A stretch of 64,000 bases of DNA from Nostocoides sp. F2B08 (GCF_009184895.1 NZ_WESE01000011.1:1-64000); one strand, 5' to 3'; shown: positions 1 through 8,896, counted from the first letter of the stretch. Numbers and translations are program-made. The notes: a model not told the origin generated them from the sequence alone.

Positions 1-149
1 ACCGCCCGCGCTCACACGATGCCCTCCCTGTGAGCATTCCCCCGGCGGTGCGGACGCCGCGTCGGTCATTCCAGGGTCGAGAACTCGCAGGCTGCGAAAG
101 GAGAACTGTGCTCACCCCGAATAGTGCACCCCTACCAGTACGTAACCCC
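1..149. other. Left edge, no supported gene
   Basis: I can assign no gene here. One frame ends at a TGA at 31-33 and could be the tail of a gene outside the window. A GTG at 108 follows AAAGGAG at 97-103, but its frame runs through both hairpins that follow and into the opposite strand of the MazG-like gene, so it is probably not translated. Confidence 0.3.
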
Positions 150-175
150 GGCGGCGGGACTTCGGTCCCGCCGCC
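150..175 (+). terminator. Strong intrinsic hairpin with TTCG tetraloop
   Basis: Perfect 11-bp GC stem, 150-160 pairing with 165-175, closed by a TTCG tetraloop. There is no clear T tract, which is common in actinobacterial terminators. It probably ends transcription entering from the left edge. Confidence 0.7.
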
Positions 176-186
176 GGCCCACCGAC

Positions 187-227
187 ACAACGGCGCCCCG
201 ATGAATCGGCTCTCGGGGCGCCGTTGT
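187..227 (-). terminator. Terminator of the MazG-like gene
   Basis: Perfect 14-bp inverted repeat, 187-200 with 214-227, starting 8 bp beyond the stop codon of the leftward gene at 235-621. Together with the preceding hairpin it insulates that gene from the left edge. Confidence 0.75.
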
Positions 228-234
228 CGTGTGC

Positions 235-621
235 TCAGCGCTTCTCGGGCGCGATCCCTCGCAGGTCTGCGGCGGGGAACCGTTGGCGGGATGCGTCCAG
301 CTTCTCGCGCGCAGCGACGAGCAGGTCCACCTCGAGGACGTCGGCAAGGCCGAGCAGGTAGATCAGGACATCACTCATTTCCTCGGCTGCCCGCTGCTGC
401 TTGGCCGGCTCGCTGAACTGGGTGGCAGCCTCGTCGGCCGGGACCCACTGGAACAGCTCGGCCAGCTCACCGACCTCACCGACCAGGGCGAGGATCAACG
501 ACTTGGGATCGTGGAACTGCGCCCAGTCACGCTCGTCCCGAAAGGTCCGCAACTCGGCCTGCAGAGCCTTGAGGCTGTATCCATCACCTGGCGACTCGCC
601 ATCTTCACCGTTCCGGCTCAT
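235..621 (-). CDS. MazG-like nucleotide pyrophosphohydrolase
   Basis: A 128-residue all-alpha NTP pyrophosphohydrolase of the MazG/RS21-C6 (dCTPase) type, expected to hydrolyse a (d)NTP to the monophosphate and pyrophosphate. The two acidic metal-binding motifs are visible: GEVGELAE near residue 48 and AEEMSDVLIYLL near residue 79. The length is normal for the single-domain family. The ATG at 621 is supported by TAGGAT (628-633, minus strand) 6 nt upstream, a leaderless arrangement. A terminator follows. The gene is monocistronic and divergent from the helicase-nuclease gene. The role could be house-cleaning of the nucleotide pool or nucleotide depletion in defence; the sequence does not decide between them. 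Confidence 0.85.
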   Translation of the reverse strand: MSRNGEDGESPGDGYSLKALQAELRTFRDERDWAQFHDPKSLILALVGEVGELAELFQWVPADEAATQFSEPAKQQRAAEEMSDVLIYLLGLADVLEVDLLVAAREKLDASRQRFPAADLRGIAPEKR

Positions 622-627
622 GGCGCG

Positions 628-633
628 ATCCTA
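628..633 (-). promoter_or_regulatory. Leaderless -10 box of the MazG-like gene
   Basis: TAGGAT on the minus strand, 6 nt before the ATG, so the transcript should begin at or next to the start codon. Confidence 0.55.
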
Positions 634-726
634 GGCACTGCGACGGACGTCGCCGGTGTCTAGAGTGGTGGCTCACGCGGATCGACGAGCTTCCGTCGCC
701 GGACATGCTCCCCCGCACGCCACGTC

Positions 727-2601
727 GTGCTGCCCGGGAGTTCACCGTTGTCGTCGTTGCTTCGCCACTCTGCGGCGAACGTGTCGCGTTTCGAACGCGA
801 CCTCGCAGAGAGGCTGGCCGAGCAGTTGGCGATCTCCGTCGGCCACACCGCCGGCCGGGCCGAACGCCGGTCCTGGGAGCGCAGCATCCCGGTTCTGGCG
901 GCCGACCTGACCGATGCCGGACGGGGCGGCGTCGAGATGCTCCTCGAGTTCAAGCTTCCGCTGTCGAGCAAGCGCGCGGACGTCGTCCTCGCCGGTGTTT
1001 CGCACGCCGGGGAGCCGAGATACGTCGTTGTCGAGCTCAAGCAGTGGAGTGAGGCCCACAGATTCGAGGACAGCGACTCGCTCGTGACGGTGAGCGGGTA
1101 CCCGCGACCGGTTCTGCATCCCGTCGACCAGGTGACCGGCTACGGGGAGTATCTGCTGGACTACGCGGCCGTGCTCGAGGAACACCCGGAGCGGATATCG
1201 AGCGTCGCGTACCTCCACAACGCAACCGACTTCGGGGTGGCCGATCTGCTCGAGCGTCCCGACACGGCTGGCCGGATCTTCACCGGTCAGCGACGCGGTG
1301 CGTTCCGTGACTACCTGAGGTCCGTCTTCGCCCCGGAGTCGGGAGCCGAGGCTGCGGACCTTCTGCTCGGTAGCAGGATCGCGCCGTCGAAGCAGCTGAT
1401 GGCACTGGCGGCCGACGAGGTCCAACGCCGGGAGATGTTCGTCCTCCTCGATGAGCAGAGGGAGGCGTTCGAGTACGTGCGCCACGCGGTCGAGGCCGCT
1501 CGTCGGAGGAACACGAAGACCGCAGTCGTCGTCGCTGGAGGTCCTGGATCCGGGAAGAGTGTGATCGCCCTGTCGCTCATGGGCCAGCTGGCTCGGGAAG
1601 GGCGGACCGTCATACACGCGACGGGTTCCCAGTCCTTCACTCAGACGCTGCGCAAAGTCGCAGCCAAGGGGTCGCCGCGCGTGCGGAAGACGTTCCAGTA
1701 CTTCAACTCGTTCATGACCGCCGAGCCCAACGAGCTCGACGTGCTGATTCTCGACGAGGCTCATCGGATCCGGGAGACCTCGGCCAACAGGTACACCCGG
1801 GCTTCCCTGCGAACCGGACGTCCTCAGATCGACGAGCTTCTCTCGGCTGCCCGCACGCCGGTGTTCCTGCTCGACCAGAACCAGGTCGTGAGGCCAGGAG
1901 AGCTGGGCACGGTCGCGGACATCCACGCCGCGGCCGCCGAACGCGGCATCGACGTCCTCACCGTGACGCTGGATGACCAGTTCCGTTGCGGAGGATCCTT
2001 GGCGTACGTCGCCTGGGTGGAGCGCCTGTTGGGTCTTCGGTCCGGGGGTCCGCAAGCGTGGGGCGGAGACGACGACTTCTCCGTAACCGTCATGGACTCA
2101 CCCCACGAGCTCGACACGTGGCGTGGCGCCCGGGAGGGCGAGGGGTACGGTGCGCGCCTGACCGCCGGCTTCTGCTGGCCGTGGAGCGATCCGAGACGAG
2201 ATGGGTCACTCGTGCATGACGTGACCATCGGGGATTGGTCGCGTCCGTGGAACCTCAAGGGCGACAGGTCGGTCGGCGGCGCGCCGCCAGCGCCGCTGTG
2301 GGCGACGGACCCGGCCGGTTCCTGGCAGGTCGGCTGCGTGTATACGGCTCAGGGCTTCGAGTACGACTTCGCGGGCGTCATCATCGGTCCCGACCTCGTG
2401 TGGCGGGAAGGGTCGTGGCGCGTCGTGCGACAGGCCAACAAGGATCCGGCCCTACGAAGCCGGTCGGCGCTGTCAGACCCGGAGTTCGAGCGGCTCGTGA
2501 AGAACGTGTACAAGGTGCTGCTCACCCGCGGAATGCAGGGGGTCGGCATCTACTCGACGGACCCTCCCACCAACGACTTCCTCAGATCGCTCATCGGATA
2601 A
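727..2601 (+). CDS. PD-(D/E)xK nuclease-like and DUF2075 (Schlafen-like) helicase fusion
   Basis: A 624-residue protein. The N-terminal part has a restriction-nuclease-like core: RADVV near residue 85 and, after a beta strand, VVELKQW near residue 103 (the E-x-K pair). The second half is a P-loop NTPase of the DUF2075 type, related to the helicase domain of group 3 Schlafens: Walker A GGPGSGKS near 271-278, Walker B VLILDEAHRIR near 340, a DDQFRCGG motif near 418, QGFEYDFAG near 540 and LLTRGMQG near 600. An HNH nuclease gene follows after 56 bp. The GTG at 727 has no good ribosome site, but no other usable start lies upstream in frame; a later start remains possible. A TAGAGT box at 661-666 may be its promoter. 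Genes of this build occur in phage-defence islands; function here is inferred. Confidence 0.75.
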   Translation: MLPGSSPLSSLLRHSAANVSRFERDLAERLAEQLAISVGHTAGRAERRSWERSIPVLAADLTDAGRGGVEMLLEFKLPLSSKRADVVLAGVSHAGEPRYVVVELKQWSEAHRFEDSDSLVTVSGYPRPVLHPVDQVTGYGEYLLDYAAVLEEHPERISSVAYLHNATDFGVADLLERPDTAGRIFTGQRRGAFRDYLRSVFAPESGAEAADLLLGSRIAPSKQLMALAADEVQRREMFVLLDEQREAFEYVRHAVEAARRRNTKTAVVVAGGPGSGKSVIALSLMGQLAREGRTVIHATGSQSFTQTLRKVAAKGSPRVRKTFQYFNSFMTAEPNELDVLILDEAHRIRETSANRYTRASLRTGRPQIDELLSAARTPVFLLDQNQVVRPGELGTVADIHAAAAERGIDVLTVTLDDQFRCGGSLAYVAWVERLLGLRSGGPQAWGGDDDFSVTVMDSPHELDTWRGAREGEGYGARLTAGFCWPWSDPRRDGSLVHDVTIGDWSRPWNLKGDRSVGGAPPAPLWATDPAGSWQVGCVYTAQGFEYDFAGVIIGPDLVWREGSWRVVRQANKDPALRSRSALSDPEFERLVKNVYKVLLTRGMQGVGIYSTDPPTNDFLRSLIG

Positions 2602-2657
2602 CCACACTCCGGAATTAACTCCCGGGAGATCGCCGGCAGTACAAGTATCGAGTCCCC

Positions 2658-3314
2658 ATGATGGACTTCCAGGATTTGCCACAGATCGACGTGAGGTACT
2701 CGGACTTCGGACTTACTGGACGTCCCGATGTGGAGTACGTCCCAGACCATGTTCAACGTGACCTCATAGCGCGACTGGGTCTCCGAGTCTCGGCAATCGA
2801 GCTCGCCTTCGACCAAGTTGCTGAAGCAATGACTAGCGGGGGCTCGGAGCCACTTCGGTACGACGAGGATCACCGCATGTGGATCCCGGGAAGCGTCGTC
2901 CTTCGCCGCGGGGCATCCAGGTTTCGTGACCAGCTGATACGGGCCTACTCAGGCGAGTGCGCTGTCACTGGCACGTCGATCCCTGGATTGCTCGAAGCCG
3001 CCCACATCTCCCCGTACAAGGGTGACCACACGGACACTGTGAGCAACGGGCTTCTTCTCCGGGCAGACATCCACACCCTGTTCGACCTCCACCTGCTGAC
3101 CGTGTTGCCAGACTTCACGATTCGCGTCGCGCCCGACGCCTTGGCCGAGCCGTACGCCGCCTACGACGGGACCGCGATGAGCGTGCCAGTACGCGAGTCG
3201 CACCGTCTGGATCCAGCCGTCCTGACGTCGCACAGCGGCGCCTGCATCTGGTTGAGTACTCACTCAGAGCCGGGCCATCGTGCTCTTCTGACAGTTACCG
3301 CCCAGGACCGGTGA
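2658..3314 (+). CDS. HNH endonuclease-like protein
   Basis: A 218-residue protein with a C-terminal HNH nuclease of the HNH_2 type. The module begins near residue 96 with CAVTGT, followed by LEAAHISPY near 109, NGLLLRAD near 126 and IHTLFDLH near 134, giving the His-Asn-His metal finger. The first 90 residues match nothing I recognise and may bind DNA or a partner. It follows the helicase-nuclease gene by 56 bp on the same strand, so the two probably form one unit. The start is one of two consecutive ATG codons. Base composition looks slightly less GC-rich than the housekeeping genes further right, which fits acquired DNA but was not measured. Confidence 0.75.
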   Translation: MMDFQDLPQIDVRYSDFGLTGRPDVEYVPDHVQRDLIARLGLRVSAIELAFDQVAEAMTSGGSEPLRYDEDHRMWIPGSVVLRRGASRFRDQLIRAYSGECAVTGTSIPGLLEAAHISPYKGDHTDTVSNGLLLRADIHTLFDLHLLTVLPDFTIRVAPDALAEPYAAYDGTAMSVPVRESHRLDPAVLTSHSGACIWLSTHSEPGHRALLTVTAQDR

Positions 3315-3321
3315 ACGCACC

Positions 3322-3363
3322 GACGGCGCCACACCCGACTGACTGCGCAGGTGTGACGCCGTC
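3322..3363. terminator. Bidirectional terminator
   Basis: Inverted repeat with 14-bp arms (3322-3335 and 3350-3363, one mismatch) between the convergent HNH gene and membrane-protein gene. Confidence 0.7.
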
Positions 3364-3375
3364 GCCTGATGAGAC

Positions 3376-4068
3376 TCAGCGCTCCCTGAGCAGCGCGATC
3401 GTCACGATGAGCAGCCAGAGCGGCCCGGTCATTCCGGCCATGTACTGCAGCGGGCTGACGGCGAGCAGCGTGGTGAGGGCACCGAGGACGAGGCTGACCC
3501 AGGTGAGCCAGCCGGAGACGGCACCGTAGCGGCGACCGGCGACACCGACGGCCAGAGCGGCCAGGCCCGCACCGGCCCAGTACCACGGCACCGTGCCGAT
3601 CCAGTGACCGTAGAAGACGGCCGTCTCCGGCACGAGCAGCGAGGTGTCGAACAGGCCGAAGATGAACTCGGTGTTCAGCGCCGTGCCCATGAGGAGCACG
3701 ACGGACACCAGAAGCAGCCCGGTCGAGGCGACCTGGGGCGCCAGGTGGTCGAGCGGGGTCCGCTCGATGAGGAACCGCCGTAGGCCGGCGGCGAAGACGA
3801 CGAGGAGCAGGGCGGCGATGGAAGATGCGACATGGAACACGACCATTGGGACGACCTGCTCCGACATCTTCTCGACGATGCCGGCGGCGTCGCCGGCGAG
3901 CGAAGGCTCGTAGACCGCGCCGGACATCATGCTGGAACCGATGCCGACGACGGACGCGACGGCGGCGCCGATGCCGGCGACGACCCATCCCCGCCTTCGG
4001 GGAGCATCGAACGTCGGCTCCAGAGAGTCTGGCGCGGTGGTGGTCTGGGGAACTGCTGTGTCTGTCAT
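3376..4068 (-). CDS. Multi-pass membrane protein
   Basis: A 230-residue integral membrane protein of unknown function. After a polar N-terminus of about 25 residues there are five or six hydrophobic segments separated by short loops, with no catalytic motif I recognise. A longer open frame extends upstream, but only the ATG at 4068 has a ribosome site (GAAGGAAAG 4-5 nt upstream) and only from there does the protein look natural. It starts 10 bp after the stop of the GNAT gene and is almost certainly co-transcribed with it. Confidence 0.7.
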   Translation of the reverse strand: MTDTAVPQTTTAPDSLEPTFDAPRRRGWVVAGIGAAVASVVGIGSSMMSGAVYEPSLAGDAAGIVEKMSEQVVPMVVFHVASSIAALLLVVFAAGLRRFLIERTPLDHLAPQVASTGLLLVSVVLLMGTALNTEFIFGLFDTSLLVPETAVFYGHWIGTVPWYWAGAGLAALAVGVAGRRYGAVSGWLTWVSLVLGALTTLLAVSPLQYMAGMTGPLWLLIVTIALLRER

Positions 4069-4078
4069 GGTCTTTCCT

Positions 4079-4618
4079 TCACTGGTTGGGGTGGTTCTGG
4101 TTGGGTTCTTCGGACGGGAGGTCCGGCAGCGCGGCCCACTCGGACCACGTGAGGTCGCGCCCGATGTGTCGGACGCGCTCGAAGGGCCACTCGCGCTCGA
4201 GCCAGAGCGGCACGAAAGCAGCCATCGCCGACTCGACCGGGCCGCCGACGAGCAGGTCGACGACCCACCACGACACCTCGGCGTCGGCGCCGATCTTGGT
4301 CGGCGGGTCGATGTAGACGCGGCCGAGGAGCTCGGTCTCGCCGGTGTCGAACAGGGCGTAGTTGAATGACTCGTGCCGCTCGATCTCGGCCTCATGGCGG
4401 GCCAGGTCCTCGCGGTCCTGCTCCGCGGTCATAGTGGCCGGCGGCCAGCCCCACGCCTCGCCGTAGATCGACCAGAGCCGTGGCTGGGACCCCATGACGG
4501 CGACCATGTCGAGGTCGACGTCAGTGGCCCTGATCGGACGCAGGTGATGGCCGGTCGCCAGCTCTACGCGGGTGGGATGCTCCCATCCGGCCGGAAGCCA
4601 GACCGTGGTGGTCATCAT
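4079..4618 (-). CDS. GNAT-family acetyltransferase-like protein
   Basis: A 179-residue protein that resembles the GNAT fold: an N-terminal strand with HHLRPIRATDVD near residue 24, a central GRVYIDPP strand near 98, then WWVVDLL near 116 and a helical end. Small actinobacterial proteins of this type acetylate unknown amines. The classic Q/RxxGxG/A acetyl-CoA loop is not obvious, so activity is uncertain. GAGGAGG lies 7 nt before the ATG-ATG start. It is first in a two-gene operon and lies divergent from the XRE-STAND regulator, which may control it. Confidence 0.55.
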   Translation of the reverse strand: MMTTTVWLPAGWEHPTRVELATGHHLRPIRATDVDLDMVAVMGSQPRLWSIYGEAWGWPPATMTAEQDREDLARHEAEIERHESFNYALFDTGETELLGRVYIDPPTKIGADAEVSWWVVDLLVGGPVESAMAAFVPLWLEREWPFERVRHIGRDLTWSEWAALPDLPSEEPNQNHPNQ

Positions 4619-4822
4619 CGGTGAACCTCCTCTCTCGTATGCGGCGCGCCCCTATGCGGGTCACTTGCCTCGTCGTTTGCGTGCGGATCAAGTCTCGTGA
4701 CAGCGGAGTTCACACACCACGCTCAGGACCCGCACACTGCTCGCACACTTGGCGCACCGACTGTTCCGTGAATTGCCGATGAGGTGCTTCTCCGCATCCA
4801 CGCAGGTCAATAGGCTGCGGCC
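4619..4822. promoter_or_regulatory. Divergent promoter region, GNAT operon and STAND regulator
   Basis: A 204-bp region between divergent genes. On the plus strand TAGGCT (4811-4816) lies 6 nt before the ATG of the regulator, a leaderless arrangement. The GNAT side has a Shine-Dalgarno leader. It also holds one copy of the recurrent octamer GTATGCGG (4637-4644). No clear palindromic operator was seen. Confidence 0.5.
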
Positions 4823-7186
4823 ATGCCGGAGCAGGGTGTCGACACCGAACCGTTCGCCGTCCTACTGCGCCGGCTCCGCGAACGAGCCGGCCTGACCCAG
4901 CAGGAACTGGCCGAACGTGCCGCGCTGACCCCGCACGCTGTCAGCGCACTCGAGCGCGGCACGCGCACCCGGCCCTACCCGCATACCGTCAGAGCCCTGG
5001 CCGATGCGCTCGGTGCCACGGACGAGGACCGGGCCACCCTCATCGCCTCGGTACCCCGCCGCCCCGGCGGCGCCGGGCGGGGTCCGCTTCCGGATCCCCA
5101 ACCGGGACCGCCTCGGCCGCGTGGCCTGGCCGCTCCGGTGACCACCCTCTACGGGCGGGAGCACGATGTGGCGCGCGCCGCATACCTCATCCGGAGCGGC
5201 ACGCGTCTCCTCACCCTGACCGGGCCCGGGGGAGTGGGCAAGACGCGCCTCGCGATCGCCCTGTCGGAGGAGCTGCGACAGGACTTCCCGGGCGGGGTCA
5301 TCCAGATCTCCCTGGCTCCGCTCGCCGACGCGACCGATGTCATGGGGACGATCGGCCGCGCGCTCGGCGTGGTCGGAAGCGACGGGGACGACGCTATCGA
5401 CACCGTCGTGGCGCACCTGTCCGGCGAGCAGGTCCTCCTGGTTCTCGACAACTTCGAGCACCTGCTGTCCGCCGCTGCCGAGATCGCCCGTCTCTGCGCG
5501 CTCTGTCCGGATCTTGCGGTCCTCGTCTCCAGCCGCTCGCCGCTGCGGGTCCGCGGAGAGCGTGAGTATGCGGTGGACCCGCTTCTTCTGCCCTCGCCCG
5601 ATGTGCGCAACCTGAATGAGCTCGCCGCTGCTCCTGCGGGAGCGCTGGCGCTCGACCGGGCCAGGGCACTCATGCCGGATGAAGATCTGTCGGGGGAGGA
5701 CGTGGTCGCGCTGGCCCAGCTCTGTCACCGCCTGTCCGGTCTGCCGCTCGCGATCGAGCTGGCCACCGCGCACCTGCGGATGCTCGACCCGCACACCCTG
5801 CTCGAGCGGCTCGACGACCTCTGGGCCTCCGCGGGCGATCGAGATCTGCCGGAGCGACAGCGGACCATGCGCACAACCCTGGACTGGAGCCTGGCGCTCC
5901 TCTCGCCCGACGAGCAGCGTCTGTTCCGTCTGCTCGGCGTCTTCCGCGGGGGCGGCACGCTCGAGGCGGTCGAGGCCGTCGTCTGCGCCGATGGCTTCAC
6001 CGAGACGGTGGACGTGGTCGGCCTCCTCGGGAGGCTGGTCGAGCACTCGCTCGTGCTCGTTCGCACCGGGGTGGACGGCCAACGCCGCTTCGACCAGCTC
6101 GAGCCGATCGCCCAGTATGCGCGTAGCCAGCTCGTCGGCGAGGAGGCTCGGTCCTGGGTGAGGGCACATGCGGGGCATTACCTGCGCCTGACGCAGCGCG
6201 CGGCCGTCGGCTTCGAGAGAGCGGACCAGACCGAATGGCTGGCACGGACGGAGGCGGACGAGGCTAACCTGCTCGTGGCGGTCGACCGAGCCCTCGACAC
6301 CGGGGATGGAAATACCGCGGGCGGGATCACGTGGGCCCTGTGGCTGTACTGGTGGCTGCGCGGCCAGTCCTCGATCGGCCGTCGCCGCGCCGAGCAGTGT
6401 CTGGGGCTGACGCTGCCGCCGACGCTCGAGGCCCGCGTTCATCTGACCGCAGCCACGATGAGCTACGCAGCCGGGGATGCGGCAGCGGCCGCCGGCCATT
6501 GGCGGGCGGCACTCGCGCGCGGTGTGGCCGAGGACGACCCGGAGGTGTTGTGCAAGGCGACGGCAGGTGTGGGTCTGGCCGCCTTGTCGGCGGACGACAC
6601 CGAGAGTGCGATCACTCATTTCCGCGAGGCACTGGAGTACGGCGCGCGTGCGGGCGAGGCGGGGGTGTGGCTGCGTTCGCTCACCCATGTGTGGCTGGGC
6701 ACTGTGCTGATCCTGCAGCAGGACTACGAGAACGCGACTGTGGAGATCGAGCGGGGAATGGACCTTGCTCGTGGTCGTGGTGACCGGCTACCGACGTATG
6801 TGGCGCTACACAACCTCTCTGTGCTGGCGATCGCCCAAGGCGACCATGGTCAGGCCCGGGAGTACCTCGATGAGGGGATCCGCCTGTCCGAGGAGACGCA
6901 GGACAAGGCCAATCTCGCCTACTTCCTCGAGGCGCTCGCCGTGGTGGAGTCCTTCGACGGGCGGTCGAGTCAGGTGGCGCGGCTCCTCGGCGCCGTCCAC
7001 GGGCTGCGGCAGGACGTCGGGTCGAACGTCTACGCGTACTACCGACCGGACGAGTCGCTTCGTGCCGAGGCCGAGGCCGCCGCTCGGGACAGGCTCGGAA
7101 CGGAGGCCTTCGACGCGGCGTTCGTCGAGGGTGCTCGGCTCGGGCTGACCGAACTGACCCCTCCCGCTCTCCCTGCCGGAGAGTGA
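4823..7186 (+). CDS. XRE-STAND (NB-ARC) ATPase regulator with TPR repeats
   Basis: A 787-residue signal-transduction ATPase. Residues 10-66 form an XRE-type helix-turn-helix (AGLTQQELAERAALTPHAV). A proline-rich linker follows, then an NB-ARC-type NTPase with Walker A GPGGVGKT at 134-141, Walker B LLVLDNFEH near 205-213, an SSRSPL sensor strand near 236 and a GLPLAIEL motif near 312. The C-terminal 350 residues are helical tetratricopeptide-like repeats, the usual sensor of this family. Such proteins oligomerise on ligand binding and activate neighbouring genes, here possibly the divergent GNAT/membrane operon. The start at 4823 is leaderless. A strong hairpin terminates the gene. Some STAND proteins act in antiphage defence, but the DNA-binding domain makes a transcription factor more likely. 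Confidence 0.85.
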   Translation: MPEQGVDTEPFAVLLRRLRERAGLTQQELAERAALTPHAVSALERGTRTRPYPHTVRALADALGATDEDRATLIASVPRRPGGAGRGPLPDPQPGPPRPRGLAAPVTTLYGREHDVARAAYLIRSGTRLLTLTGPGGVGKTRLAIALSEELRQDFPGGVIQISLAPLADATDVMGTIGRALGVVGSDGDDAIDTVVAHLSGEQVLLVLDNFEHLLSAAAEIARLCALCPDLAVLVSSRSPLRVRGEREYAVDPLLLPSPDVRNLNELAAAPAGALALDRARALMPDEDLSGEDVVALAQLCHRLSGLPLAIELATAHLRMLDPHTLLERLDDLWASAGDRDLPERQRTMRTTLDWSLALLSPDEQRLFRLLGVFRGGGTLEAVEAVVCADGFTETVDVVGLLGRLVEHSLVLVRTGVDGQRRFDQLEPIAQYARSQLVGEEARSWVRAHAGHYLRLTQRAAVGFERADQTEWLARTEADEANLLVAVDRALDTGDGNTAGGITWALWLYWWLRGQSSIGRRRAEQCLGLTLPPTLEARVHLTAATMSYAAGDAAAAAGHWRAALARGVAEDDPEVLCKATAGVGLAALSADDTESAITHFREALEYGARAGEAGVWLRSLTHVWLGTVLILQQDYENATVEIERGMDLARGRGDRLPTYVALHNLSVLAIAQGDHGQAREYLDEGIRLSEETQDKANLAYFLEALAVVESFDGRSSQVARLLGAVHGLRQDVGSNVYAYYRPDESLRAEAEAAARDRLGTEAFDAAFVEGARLGLTELTPPALPAGE

Positions 7187-7218
7187 CGCCGCCATCCTGC
7201 GCCGCGAGGGATGGTTCG

Positions 7219-7248
7219 GCGGTGGCTATCGGGGGTGGTAGCCACCGC
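7219..7248 (+). terminator. Terminator of the STAND regulator
   Basis: Perfect 10-bp stem (7219-7228 with 7239-7248) and a 10-nt loop, 32 bp beyond the stop codon. Confidence 0.7.
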
Positions 7249-7396
7249 TGCGCCGTCCGTGGCGCGCCAAGCCGGGGCAGCTCGGTTGTCCACATCCGGG
7301 TGGGGTGTCCGGCGTGTCGCGGTGTGGTGCCAGACGCGGCGAATCGCGTTTGTGGATAACCCGATTCACTCGGGAAGCAGTGTCAGTGGTGCCCCC

Positions 7397-7402
7397 TAGC
7401 GT
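7397..7402 (+). promoter_or_regulatory. Leaderless -10 box of the DUF222/HNH gene
   Basis: TAGCGT followed by 6 nt and the ATG at 7409; no ribosome site is visible, consistent with a leaderless transcript. Confidence 0.55.
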
Positions 7403-7408
7403 TCTTGC

Positions 7409-8872
7409 ATGGACCAGAACACCACCCCCGGAACAGAGCCCACCACCGCCACCCCGTTGACCACGGCCGACATCGCCGCGTTCATCGGGCGGCTCGCAGC
7501 CGAGTCGCCGGCCGGGGACGATTCGGCACGGATCGACCGGATCGGGATGCTCGAGGCGTTGAAGGCGGCGGCTGCGGCGGCGCAGGCGCACGACCTGGTC
7601 GCCTTCGCCGACTCCCAGGCCGCCGACCAGGCCGCCCGCGGTGTCACGGCCCGTGACCGGGGTTCGGGGGTCGGCGCCCAGGTGGGCCTTGCCTGTCGTC
7701 AGTCGCCGTACCGGGGTGGGCGGATGCTCGCCACCGCCAGGGCCCTCCTGGAGGACCTGCCGCACACGTTGGCGGCGCTGGCCCGGGGGGAGACCAGCGA
7801 GCACCGGGCGGGCATCATCGCCAAGGAGACCGCGGTGCTGGAGACTGAGCAGCGCCGCGACGTCGACGCGGCCCTGGCCGAGCGGCTGCCCGAGCTCGGG
7901 GACCGGCGGGTGGAGGCCGAGACCAAGGAGTGGGTGTACCGCCTCGACCCGCACGCCGTGGTCAAGAAGGCGGCCAGGGCGCGCGCGGACCGGCGGGTCA
8001 CCTGCCGTCCCGCGCCGGAGACGATGACGTACCTGACCGGGCTGCTCCCGGTCGAGGACGGTGTCGCGGTGTACGCGGCGTTGGATGCCGCGGCCAAGGC
8101 CGCCGCAGCGTCCGGCGACGGCCGCTCCCGCGGTCAGGTCATGGCCGACACCCTCGTCGAGCGGGTCACCGGCGTGAGCAGCGCCGAGCATCCGGTCGAG
8201 CTGCAGCTGATCATCACCGACACCGCCCTGCTCGGCGGCGGGGAGGAGCCCGCGCAGGTGCCCGGGTACGGCCCGATCCCCGCCGAGACCGCCCGCCGCT
8301 GGATCCTCTCCCTCCTCGACACCGACGACCACGACGCCGCCGACGACCACGGCAGCCGCGATGACCGCGGCGGGACGTCGGACCCCGACGATCCGGCGGT
8401 GCGGCGGGCGCGGTTCGAGCAGGGCCGGGTGTGGCTGCGCCGGCTGTACACCTCTGCGGACGGGCGGCACCTGGTCGCGCTGGACTCCAAACGCCGCTCG
8501 TTCCCGCGGCTGCTGCGAAGGCTCATCGAGTACCGCGACCGGATCTGCGCGACCCCGTACTGCGGGGCCCCGATCCGGCACGTCGACCACACCATCCCGC
8601 ACCGGTCCGGTGGACCCACCAGCTACCGCAACGGCCGCGGCGTGTGCGCCGCGTGCAACCACGCCAAAGAAGCACCCGGCTGGACCGCCACCGTCACCGA
8701 CACCACCCACACCGAGGACACCGGTACCGAACCGAAGGAGCGGGCCGTCACCCTGACCACCCCCACCGGCCACACCTACACCAGCCACCCGCCACCCGCG
8801 CGACCACCGCGACAGAAGACGGAGCCAGCGGACACTCCAGCAGGGGCGGGGTCACTCGGTCGGGCCGGGTGA
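7409..8872 (+). CDS. DUF222/HNH endonuclease (13E12 repeat family)
   Basis: A 487-residue member of the large actinobacterial DUF222-HNH family, called 13E12 repeat proteins in mycobacteria. The DUF222 helical domain covers roughly residues 30-290. The HNH nuclease lies near 365-425: RDRICATPYCGAPI, then HVDHTIPH, then GVCAACNHAK, with the zinc cysteines and catalytic histidines intact. The C-terminal tail is proline- and threonine-rich and low in complexity. These genes are often multicopy and spread by recombination; their biological role is not established. The start is leaderless. Confidence 0.85.
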   Translation: MDQNTTPGTEPTTATPLTTADIAAFIGRLAAESPAGDDSARIDRIGMLEALKAAAAAAQAHDLVAFADSQAADQAARGVTARDRGSGVGAQVGLACRQSPYRGGRMLATARALLEDLPHTLAALARGETSEHRAGIIAKETAVLETEQRRDVDAALAERLPELGDRRVEAETKEWVYRLDPHAVVKKAARARADRRVTCRPAPETMTYLTGLLPVEDGVAVYAALDAAAKAAAASGDGRSRGQVMADTLVERVTGVSSAEHPVELQLIITDTALLGGGEEPAQVPGYGPIPAETARRWILSLLDTDDHDAADDHGSRDDRGGTSDPDDPAVRRARFEQGRVWLRRLYTSADGRHLVALDSKRRSFPRLLRRLIEYRDRICATPYCGAPIRHVDHTIPHRSGGPTSYRNGRGVCAACNHAKEAPGWTATVTDTTHTEDTGTEPKERAVTLTTPTGHTYTSHPPPARPPRQKTEPADTPAGAGSLGRAG

Positions 8873-8890
8873 ACTGTCGGTCCTGACTTC

Positions 8891-8896
8891 TACCGT
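8891..8896 (+). promoter_or_regulatory. Leaderless -10 box of the hypothetical gene
   Basis: TACCGT followed by 7 nt and the ATG at 8904, only 19 bp after the stop of the DUF222/HNH gene. Confidence 0.5.

Noticed and set aside
108-416. GTG with an AAGGAG site near the left edge, possible leader peptide
   Set aside because: The frame crosses two terminator hairpins and the antisense of the MazG-like gene; ribosome-site spacing is short and no downstream gene is on that strand.
3376-4395. 339-residue reading of the membrane protein
   Set aside because: The first 109 residues are the GNAT gene read in another frame and are Ser/Arg-rich; the ATG at 4068 has the ribosome site.
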